DNA of 64,000 nucleotides, from contig NZ_CP076060.1 in NCBI RefSeq assembly GCF_018729255.1, forward strand, positions 2,480,001 to 2,544,000, given 5' to 3'. Positions within the stretch are counted from its first letter, which is position 1. Each line of letters starts with the position of its first letter. The notes below the pieces were generated by a model that saw only the letters and a list, made by a program, of their open reading frames with translations, made no database searches and had not been told where the DNA came from. The translations under genes were made by a program, and so were the position numbers. Positions 56,475 through 64,000 of the stretch are shown one piece after another. The DNA comes from Cupriavidus sp. EM10. GTDB lineage: Bacteria; Pseudomonadota; Gammaproteobacteria; Burkholderiales; Burkholderiaceae.

Positions 56475-58829
56475 TCAGTCGATCGGATCCAGCTTCGCCA
56501 CGGCCAGTGCCAGCCACTTGGCGCCGTGCCGCTTGAAGTCGATATTGGCGCGCGCATCGGCACCCTCGCCTTCCAGCGCCTTGATCCTGCCTTCGCCGAA
56601 CTTCGTGTGGAACACGTTCTGTCCCACGCGGAAACCGGTGGCCGCCGCGCGTTTTTCCTCGGCGTAGTTCTTCCCCGTATCCATGCCGCCCGTGGCCTTG
56701 CTGCCCGTGTACGGCACGTCTTCGGCGCGCTTGAACCAGTCCCGGCCCCAGGCGCTGTCGCGCTCCTGGCGGGTGATGCCGTAGTTGCCATACGATGCCT
56801 GGCCCTGCGGCGTGATCCACTTCAGCGCGGGCTCCGGCAGTTCCTCGAAGAACCGCGAGCGCACGTGATAGCGCATCTGGCCATGCAGCACCCGGCTCTG
56901 CGCGAACGACAGGTACAGCCGCTGGCGCGCCCGGGTGATGGCCACGTACATCAGGCGGCGCTCTTCCTCCAGGCCATCGGCTTCCATGGCGCTGTTCTCG
57001 TGCGGGAACAGGCCTTCTTCCAGGCCGGTGATGAACACCGCATTGAATTCGAGCCCCTTGGCCGCGTGCACGGTCATCATCTGCACGGCGTCCTGGCCGG
57101 CCTGCGCCTGGTTGTCGCCAGCTTCCAGCGACGCGTGCGTCAGGAAGGCCACCAGCGGGGTCATCACCACCGGCAGTTGCTCGGGGTCCAGCACCTGCTG
57201 GGTCTGGTCGCCTTGCGCCAGCGCCGGTGCGGTATCCCGGTTGGCGGGCAGCATGCGGGCCAGCGCGTCGAGCCCGTAGCCGTCTTCCACCACGAAGGCC
57301 TGCGCCGCCGTGACCAGTTCCTGCAAGTTCTCGATGCGGTCCTGGCCTTCCTTTTCGGTCTGGTAATGCGTGATCAGCCCGCTCGTGTTGGTTACGTATT
57401 CCACGGTCTGCGGCAGCGTCATGCGGGTGGTCTCGGTGCGCATCTGCTCGATCAACCGCAGGAAGGCCGCCAGGGAGGTACCGCCCTTGCCGGGCACGTA
57501 CGCCACGGCCTCAGCCAGCGAGCAGTTGTACTGGCGCGCGGCGTCCTGCAGGTTTTCCAGCGTCTTGGCGCCAATGCCACGCGTCGGGAAGTTGACCACC
57601 CGGCCAAACGCCGCGTCGTTGCGCGGGTTCTCGATCAACTGCAGGTAGGCCAGCGCGTGCTTGACTTCGGCGCGCTCGAAGAAGCGCAGGCCGCCGTACA
57701 CGCGGTAAGGAATGCCCGACGAGAAAAGTGCATGCTCGATCACCCGTGACTGCGCGTTGCTGCGGTACAGGATCGCGATTTCCGACCGCGTCATGCCCTG
57801 GGCGATCTGGTCGCGGATTTCCTCAACGATCCACGATGCCTCCTGCCCGTCCGAGCCGGCCTGGAACACCCGCACCGGCTCGCCATGCCCCGCGTCGGTA
57901 CGCAGGTTCTTGCCCAGCCGGCGCGCGTTGTGCGAGATCAGGTGGTTGGCGCTGTCGAGGATGTGCCCGTGCGACCGATAGTTCTGCTCCAGCTTGATCA
58001 TGTGCCGCACGCCGAATTCCTGCTCGAAATCGCGCATGTTGCCAACGTTGGCACCCCGGAACGCATAGATGCTCTGGTCGTCGTCGCCCACCGCGAACAC
58101 CGCCGCGGCGTTGCCCGTGCCATAGCCGGCCAGCAGCTTGAGCCAGCGGTACTGCAGCACGTTCGTATCCTGGAACTCGTCCACCAGCACATGGCGGAAG
58201 CGGTGCTGGTAGTGCTGGCGGATGGCGTCGTTGTAGCGCAGCAGCTCGTAGCAGCGCAGCAGCAACTCGGCGAAATCGACCACGCCTTCGCGCTGGCACT
58301 GCTCGTCGTAGGCGGCGTACAGGTCGACGAAGCGGCGGTTGAATTCGTCGTTGGCCTCGACGTCGGACGGCCGCAGCCCCTGTTCCTTGGCGTTGTTGAT
58401 GAAGTACTGGAGGTTCTTGGCCGGATACTTCTCGTCGTCGACATTGAGCTGCTTGAGCAGCCGCTTGAGCGCCGAAAGCTGGTCCTGGGTGTCCAGGATG
58501 GCAAAGGTCTGCGGCAGCCCGGCGTCGCGGAAGTGCGCGCGCAGCATCCGGTTGCACAGGCCGTGGAAGGTGCCGATCCACATGCCCCGCGTGTTGATCG
58601 GCAGCATCGACGACAGCCGCGTCTGCATTTCCTTGGCGGCCTTGTTCGTGAACGTCACGGCCAGGATGCCCGCCGGGGATACCCGCCCGTTCTGGATCAG
58701 CCATGCGATACGCGTGGTCAGCACACGGGTCTTGCCGCTGCCCGCGCCGGCCAGGATCAGGGCCGGTTCGTCCGGCAAAGTGACGGCGGCGAGTTGTTCG
58801 GCGTTGAGATTGGCAAGCAGGCTGGACAT
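56475..58829 (-). CDS. uvrD: UvrD/PcrA-type DNA helicase II
   Basis: A 784-aa superfamily 1 3'-5' DNA helicase for nucleotide-excision and mismatch repair. Motifs: Walker A ILAGAGSGKTRVLTTR near residue 25, LVDEFQDTN (about 222), GDDDQSIYAFRGAN, VHAAKGLEFNAVF, and YVAITRARQRLYLSFA. The C-terminus ends in the Tudor-like RNA-polymerase-binding segment with GQNVFHTKFGEGRIKAL. The start ATG at 58829 (MSSLLANLNAEQLAAV) fits the family; longer in-frame sequence upstream is Gly/Arg-rich and unlike UvrD. Confidence 0.94.
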   Translation of the reverse strand: MSSLLANLNAEQLAAVTLPDEPALILAGAGSGKTRVLTTRIAWLIQNGRVSPAGILAVTFTNKAAKEMQTRLSSMLPINTRGMWIGTFHGLCNRMLRAHFRDAGLPQTFAILDTQDQLSALKRLLKQLNVDDEKYPAKNLQYFINNAKEQGLRPSDVEANDEFNRRFVDLYAAYDEQCQREGVVDFAELLLRCYELLRYNDAIRQHYQHRFRHVLVDEFQDTNVLQYRWLKLLAGYGTGNAAAVFAVGDDDQSIYAFRGANVGNMRDFEQEFGVRHMIKLEQNYRSHGHILDSANHLISHNARRLGKNLRTDAGHGEPVRVFQAGSDGQEASWIVEEIRDQIAQGMTRSEIAILYRSNAQSRVIEHALFSSGIPYRVYGGLRFFERAEVKHALAYLQLIENPRNDAAFGRVVNFPTRGIGAKTLENLQDAARQYNCSLAEAVAYVPGKGGTSLAAFLRLIEQMRTETTRMTLPQTVEYVTNTSGLITHYQTEKEGQDRIENLQELVTAAQAFVVEDGYGLDALARMLPANRDTAPALAQGDQTQQVLDPEQLPVVMTPLVAFLTHASLEAGDNQAQAGQDAVQMMTVHAAKGLEFNAVFITGLEEGLFPHENSAMEADGLEEERRLMYVAITRARQRLYLSFAQSRVLHGQMRYHVRSRFFEELPEPALKWITPQGQASYGNYGITRQERDSAWGRDWFKRAEDVPYTGSKATGGMDTGKNYAEEKRAAATGFRVGQNVFHTKFGEGRIKALEGEGADARANIDFKRHGAKWLALAVAKLDPID

Positions 58830-59056
58830 CGGATCGGGGCCAATAAAGTAGGCGGCAATTATACCGGCGGCCACCGTCCGGACCTGTCGGCAGCCCACCG
58901 TCGGCGCGCCCGGGTGCCCGCGCCGGCCCGGAAATGCGCACCGGCACGCCGGCTCCCCTATAATTTGACGTTTTCCCGGCCGAATGCCGCCGCCCGCCCC
59001 GCCGCGAGCCGGTCCGAGCCCCGATCCGCATTCCAAGCATCTCACGACATCCGAGC

Positions 59057-61924
59057 ATGACCGCAGAAGACCAGTCCCTCGCCAAGAGCTTCGAACCCGC
59101 CGCCATCGAGGCCAAATGGGGCCCCGAATGGGAGCGCCGCGGCATCGCCCAGCCCACTTTCGATCCGGCCCGTCCGGACTTCGCCATCCAGCTGCCGCCG
59201 CCCAATGTGACCGGCACGTTGCACATGGGCCACGCGTTCAACCAGACGATCATGGACGGCCTGGCCCGCCATGCGCGCATGCGCGGCGCCAACACGCTGT
59301 GGGTGCCGGGCACCGACCACGCCGGCATTGCCACGCAGATCGTGGTAGAGCGCCAGCTGGAAGCGCAGGGCGTATCGCGACACGACCTGGGCCGCGAGAA
59401 GTTCACCGAGAAGGTGTGGGCCTGGAAGGAAGAATCGGGCTCTACCATCACGCGCCAGGTGCGCCGCATGGGGGCATCGATCGACTGGTCGCGCGAATAT
59501 TTCACGATGTCGCCCGAGATGTCGCAGGCCGTGACCGAGGTCTTCGTCCGCCTGTACGAGCAGGGCCTGATCTACCGCGGCAAGCGCCTGGTCAACTGGG
59601 ACCCGGTGCTGGGCACCGCCGTTTCCGACCTGGAAGTGGACAGCGTCGAGGAAGATGGCTCGCTCTGGCATATCCACTATCCGCTGGCCGAACCGGACGC
59701 CGTGCGCGGCCTGACCCACCTGACCGTGGCCACCACCCGGCCCGAGACGATGCTGGGCGACACGGCCGTGATGGTGCACCCCGAGGATGAGCGCTACGCG
59801 CACCTGATCGGCAAGTTCGTGCACCTGCCGCTGACCGACCGCAATATCCCGGTGATCGCTGACGAATATGTCGACCGCGAATTCGGCACCGGAGTGGTCA
59901 AGGTGACCCCGGGCCACGACTTCAACGACTACGCCGTGGGCCAGCGCCACAACCTGCCCCAGCTGTCGATCCTGACACTGGACGCCAGGATCGTGGCCGA
60001 CGCACCGGCCGCCTACGCCGGCATGGACCGTTTCGACGCCCGCAAGCAGATGGTGGCCGACCTGGAAGCCCAGGGCCTGCTGGGCGAGATCAAGAAGCAC
60101 AAGCTGATGGTGCCGCGCAGCGAGCGCACCGGCAGCGTGATCGAGCCGATGCTGACCGACCAGTGGTTCGTCGCCATGAGCAAGCCGGCTCCGGAAGGCA
60201 CGTTCAACCCGGGCCGCTCGATCGCCGAGGTGGCGCTGGACGCCGTGCAGAGCGGCGAGATCAAGCTGGTGCCCGAGAACTGGAACAGCACCTACAACCA
60301 GTGGCTGGCCAATATCCAGGACTGGTGCATCAGCCGCCAGCTCTGGTGGGGCCACCAGATCCCGGCCTGGTACGACGATGCCGGCAACTGCTTCGTCGGC
60401 CGCACCGAGGAAGAAGCCCGCGCAAAGGCCCAGGCGGCCGGCAGCACCGGCCCGCTGCGCCGCGAGGAAGACGTGCTGGACACGTGGTTCTCGTCCGCGC
60501 TGGTGCCGTTCTCGTCGCTGGGCTGGCCCGCCGAGACGCCGGAACTGCAGCATTTCCTGCCGTCGTCGGTGCTGGTGACCGGCTACGACATCATCTTCTT
60601 CTGGGTGGCGCGCATGGTCATGATGACCAAGCACTTCACCGGCAAGGTGCCGTTCCACACCGTGTACGTGCACGGCTTGGTGCGCGACTCCGAAGGCAAG
60701 AAGATGAGCAAGTCCGAGGGCAATACCCTGGACCCGGTGGACCTGATCGACGGCATCGAGCTCGATCCGCTGCTCAAGAAGCGCACCACGGGCCTGCGCC
60801 GGCCCAAGGACGCCCCGAAGATCGAAGCCAAGACGAAGAAGGAATTCCCGGACGGCATTCCCGCTTTCGGTGCCGATGCGCTGCGGTTCACGTTCGCGTC
60901 GCTGGCCACGCTGGGCCGGAACATCAATTTCGACACGGGTCGCTGCGAGGGCTATCGCAACTTCTGCAACAAGCTCTGGAACGCCACGCGCTTCGTGCTG
61001 ATGAACACGGAAGGCCATGACTGCGGCATGGGCCCGTGCAGCAACGACTGCGGCCCGGACGGCTACCTGCACTTCTCGCAGGCCGACCGCTGGATCGTGT
61101 CGCTGCTGCAACGCGTGGAAGGCGAAGTCGAGAAGGGTTTCGACGAGTACCGCTTCGACAATATCGCCAGCGCGATCTACAAGTTCGTCTGGGACGAGTA
61201 CTGCGACTGGTACCTGGAGCTGGCCAAGGTCCAGATCCAGACCGGCACCGAAGCCCAGCAGCGCGCCACCCGCCGCACGCTGCTGCGCGTGCTGGAGACG
61301 GTGCTGCGCCTGGCCCACCCGGTCATCCCGTTCATCACCGAGGAACTGTGGCAGAAGGTGGCCCCGCTGGCCGGCCGCGCCAAGGGCGATGGCAGCGAGA
61401 CCATCGCCACGCAGGCTTACCCGCTGCCGGCCGCCGCCAAGATCGACGAGGCCGCCGAAGCATGGGTGGCCCAGCTCAAGGCCGTGGTGGACGCCTGCCG
61501 CAACCTGCGCGGCGAGATGAACATCTCGCCGGCCCAGCGGATTCCGCTGTACGCTCACGGCGACAGCGCCTTCCTGAAGGAAGCCGCCGCCCAGGTGCAG
61601 GCCCTGGCGAAACTTTCCGAGGTGAGGGTGTTCGAAGACGAGTCCGAACTCCAGCGCGAAGGCGCCGGCGCCCCGATGGCCATCGTCGGCGGCAACCACC
61701 TGCTGCTCAAGATCGAGATCGACGTGGTGGCCGAGCGCGCCCGTCTGTCGAAGGAGATTGAGCGCATCGGGGGCGAGATCGGAAAGTGCCGTGGCAAACT
61801 CTCCAACGAGAGCTTTGTCGCCAAGGCTCCCCCGGCCGTCGTGGCGCAGGAAACACAACGTTTGTCGGATTTCGAACAGACGCTGGAGAAACTGCAGGAT
61901 CAAATGCAGCGTCTGCCGTCCTGA
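59057..61924 (+). CDS. valS: Valyl-tRNA synthetase
   Basis: 955 aa, intact. The class I signature is [14 protein letters not shown] near residue 50 (HIGH-type), with KKMSKSEGN near 552. A CP1 editing domain lies between them ([13 protein letters not shown]), an anticodon-binding domain follows, and the C-terminus is a coiled-coil tRNA-binding arm (about 885-955, beginning [17 protein letters not shown]). It charges tRNA-Val and edits mis-attached Thr. It is divergent from uvrD, with its own promoter region in the 227-bp gap. Confidence 0.97.
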   Translation: MTAEDQSLAKSFEPAAIEAKWGPEWERRGIAQPTFDPARPDFAIQLPPPNVTGTLHMGHAFNQTIMDGLARHARMRGANTLWVPGTDHAGIATQIVVERQLEAQGVSRHDLGREKFTEKVWAWKEESGSTITRQVRRMGASIDWSREYFTMSPEMSQAVTEVFVRLYEQGLIYRGKRLVNWDPVLGTAVSDLEVDSVEEDGSLWHIHYPLAEPDAVRGLTHLTVATTRPETMLGDTAVMVHPEDERYAHLIGKFVHLPLTDRNIPVIADEYVDREFGTGVVKVTPGHDFNDYAVGQRHNLPQLSILTLDARIVADAPAAYAGMDRFDARKQMVADLEAQGLLGEIKKHKLMVPRSERTGSVIEPMLTDQWFVAMSKPAPEGTFNPGRSIAEVALDAVQSGEIKLVPENWNSTYNQWLANIQDWCISRQLWWGHQIPAWYDDAGNCFVGRTEEEARAKAQAAGSTGPLRREEDVLDTWFSSALVPFSSLGWPAETPELQHFLPSSVLVTGYDIIFFWVARMVMMTKHFTGKVPFHTVYVHGLVRDSEGKKMSKSEGNTLDPVDLIDGIELDPLLKKRTTGLRRPKDAPKIEAKTKKEFPDGIPAFGADALRFTFASLATLGRNINFDTGRCEGYRNFCNKLWNATRFVLMNTEGHDCGMGPCSNDCGPDGYLHFSQADRWIVSLLQRVEGEVEKGFDEYRFDNIASAIYKFVWDEYCDWYLELAKVQIQTGTEAQQRATRRTLLRVLETVLRLAHPVIPFITEELWQKVAPLAGRAKGDGSETIATQAYPLPAAAKIDEAAEAWVAQLKAVVDACRNLRGEMNISPAQRIPLYAHGDSAFLKEAAAQVQALAKLSEVRVFEDESELQREGAGAPMAIVGGNHLLLKIEIDVVAERARLSKEIERIGGEIGKCRGKLSNESFVAKAPPAVVAQETQRLSDFEQTLEKLQDQMQRLPS

Positions 61925-62027
61925 AAGTGATGGTCAGGCTCGTCCGGACTGTAAGTCGGACGAAACCTGACAGACGGCTTTTCCCTCGTACGGCACGGTA
62001 TTACACCGGATTAAAAAGGAAGCTGAA

Positions 62028-62903
<876 letters not shown>

Positions 62904-62929
62904 TTTTCGGCGGCGCGCAGGACAACAAG

Positions 62930-62956
62930 AAAACCGCCTCTTCGGAGGCGGTTTTT
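62930..62956 (+). terminator. Intrinsic terminator of galU
   Basis: An 11-bp stem AAAACCGCCTC / GAGGCGGTTTT with a TTCG tetraloop and T run, 27 bases beyond the stop. Confidence 0.93.
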
Positions 62957-62959
62957 GTT

Positions 62960-62994
62960 TTCTCCCCTCTCCCGCACGGCGGGAGAGGGGAGAA
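62960..62994. repeat. REP-like palindrome between galU and tusA
   Basis: A perfect 16-bp stem, TTCTCCCCTCTCCCGC / GCGGGAGAGGGGAGAA, with loop ACG. It follows directly after the galU terminator and lies between convergent genes, like the other members of the family. Confidence 0.88.
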
Positions 62995-63009
62995 CACATA
63001 AAGCGAAGG

Positions 63010-63237
63010 TCAGCGGCGCTTCATGTAGAACACGAACACCTTGTCCACTTCGGCGTGCGACAGCAGTTCGTTGCCGGTCTGCTTGGCGAAGGCCTGGAAG
63101 TCGCGCGTGGCGCCGGGGTCGGTGGCCAGCACCTTGAGCACGTCGCCGCTGGCCATGTCGGCCAGAGCCTTCTTGGTCCGCAGGATCGGCAGGGGGCAGT
63201 TCAGGCCGCGTGCGTCCACTTCTTTCTGGAAATCCAT
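63010..63237 (-). CDS. tusA: TusA/SirA-family sulfurtransferase
   Basis: A 75-aa sulfur-carrier protein with the CPxP motif in ARGLNCPLPILRTKKAL (active Cys near residue 13). TusA passes sulfur from IscS towards tRNA 2-thiouridine and other acceptors. The ATG at 63237 has AGGTGAGAGGA before it. It lies 12 bases downstream of the NUDIX gene on the same strand, so the two may form an operon. Confidence 0.88.
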   Translation of the reverse strand: MDFQKEVDARGLNCPLPILRTKKALADMASGDVLKVLATDPGATRDFQAFAKQTGNELLSHAEVDKVFVFYMKRR

Positions 63238-63249
63238 TCCTCTCACCTT

Positions 63250-63846
63250 CTAGTTCTGGTTGATGCCATATTGTAGCGAAGCGCTGACCAGGCTGAAGTC
63301 GGTCGGCCGGCGCGGATCGGCGATGTCCTCGCCCGTGCCACGGTCGAAGAAGCGCACCGGCAGGCCGCGTCGTTCCAGGAAATCCGCCACGGCAAACCCG
63401 GTGCCGGCATTCCAGATACGCATCTTGTCCGGCGCCACGAGCTTGTATTCGACCAGTTCCTCGGACAACTGGATATTGCCTTCGGCCCGCACGTGGTAGG
63501 CAATGATCAGTTCGTTCTTGCGCGTGAACTCGTAGACGCCGATCAGCGACGCCGACACGGTATCGAGATTGGTTTCCTCCTTGAGTTCGCGCGCCACGCC
63601 AAGCTCGGGCGTCTCGTCCCGCTCCATGAAGCCGGTGACCAGCGCGAACATCTTCTCCGGCCAGGCGGCATTGCGCGCCAGCAGCAGCTTGCCCTCGTAC
63701 TCGACCACGGCCGCCAGGACCGGCAGCGGGTTGTCCCAATGCACAAAGCCACAGCCATCCTGCACGCACGCGTGGCGATAGCGCCCTGACATCGGCAGGT
63801 GTTCCAGTTCCGCGCCGCAGCGCGGGCAGAATCGATAGGGTTGCAT
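63250..63846 (-). CDS. NUDIX hydrolase with zinc ribbon (NudC-like)
   Basis: 198 aa. An N-terminal zinc ribbon (CPRCG, then CVQDGC, about residues 7-32) precedes the NUDIX domain with the complete box GFMERDETPELGVARELKEE around residues 73-95. This layout resembles NADH pyrophosphatase NudC but is shorter and lacks the usual N-terminal domain, so the substrate is open. It lies just upstream of tusA. Confidence 0.87.
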   Translation of the reverse strand: MQPYRFCPRCGAELEHLPMSGRYRHACVQDGCGFVHWDNPLPVLAAVVEYEGKLLLARNAAWPEKMFALVTGFMERDETPELGVARELKEETNLDTVSASLIGVYEFTRKNELIIAYHVRAEGNIQLSEELVEYKLVAPDKMRIWNAGTGFAVADFLERRGLPVRFFDRGTGEDIADPRRPTDFSLVSASLQYGINQN

Positions 63847-63916
63847 CGTGGGGCTCCTGGGACTTTCTGGTTATCGTAAAACTGCTATTTCCGGGAATCT
63901 GGCCAGATCAGGCCTT

Positions 63917-64000
63917 TCACACGCACGCGGCGCGGATGTCGGCGGCGAACGCCTCCACCGTTTCGGGCTGCAGGTCCCACGCGCACATCAGCCGGCATCC
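63917..64000 (-). CDS. ltaE: C-terminal end of low-specificity L-threonine aldolase (start outside window)
   Basis: Only the last 27 codons are inside the window, ending with TGA (complement at 63917-63919). The reading CRLMCAWDLQPETVEAF fits the conserved end of PLP-dependent low-specificity L-threonine aldolases, which split threonine and allo-threonine to glycine and acetaldehyde. The identification rests on this short piece alone. Confidence 0.6.
   Translation of the reverse strand, partial: GCRLMCAWDLQPETVEAFAADIRAACV

Noticed and set aside
59042..61903. A 953-codon open frame antisense to valS (likewise 951 codons antisense to polA, 798 antisense to rpoD, 677 antisense to dxs, 610 antisense to the CoA-transferase)
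   Set aside because: Long antisense frames arise automatically when third codon positions are nearly all G or C. None has a conserved protein sequence, while the sense genes are unmistakable.

Overview
The window is GC-rich chromosomal DNA from a betaproteobacterium of the family Burkholderiaceae, most likely Cupriavidus or a close relative such as Ralstonia. This is inferred from protein sequence and gene order: dnaG-rpoD with a tRNA behind it, polA-DUF2782-thrB-BPSS1780-uvrD-valS-galU, the thyA-folA pair, xseB-ispA-dxs, and egtD next to an EgtB/SenA-like gene. No insertion sequence, phage, plasmid origin, CRISPR array or rRNA was seen. Genes are dense, on both strands, and mostly housekeeping.

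Layout. 0-0.9 kb: three small genes, two of which share a 26-residue double-glycine leader. 1.7-9.1 kb: a DEAD-box helicase, a compound REP-like repeat, an egtD/EgtB-like pair, a manganese riboswitch in front of a TerC-family gene, then thyA-folA. 9.1-18.2 kb: pmbA, darP-mog, an AEC transporter, orn, an M48 protease coupled to rsgA, a DUF2007 protein, cobD and a pirin. 18.3-30.3 kb: a LysR regulator, gluQ, rhlE, phoD with a PHO box, a Bug-type binding protein, a fused CoA-transferase with a divergent IclR regulator, a GST, a secreted duplicated protein of unknown function and an NAD-dependent dehydrogenase. 30.3-35.7 kb: tRNA(CAU), rpoD, dnaG and yqeY, all on the minus strand. 35.9-42.7 kb: a flavoprotein, tsaD, folE2, dxs, ispA and xseB. 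43-49.7 kb: a Rieske oxygenase, an EamA transporter, a sulfurtransferase, a ZIP transporter, a dienelactone hydrolase and NDH-2. 50-64 kb: polA, a LOG-family protein, a DUF2782 protein, thrB, a BPSS1780 protein, uvrD, valS, galU, tusA, a NUDIX hydrolase and the end of a threonine aldolase gene.

The most striking property is technical. At least ten conserved genes, including the essential dnaG, thyA and gluQ-type genes, carry an apparent single-base deletion, always inside a short homopolymer run. Restoring one base in each gives a normal-length protein. This looks like systematic homopolymer under-calling, not gene decay. The affected genes are annotated across both frames.

The most interesting biology is: the double-glycine-leader gene cluster at the left edge; an EgtB/SenA-like protein beside egtD in which all three expected iron-binding histidines are replaced; the Mn2+ riboswitch; a three-repeat PHO box before phoD; a GC-rich palindrome family found only between convergent genes; a five-copy heptamer repeat just upstream of a secreted-protein gene; and palindromic operators at the LysR and IclR loci.
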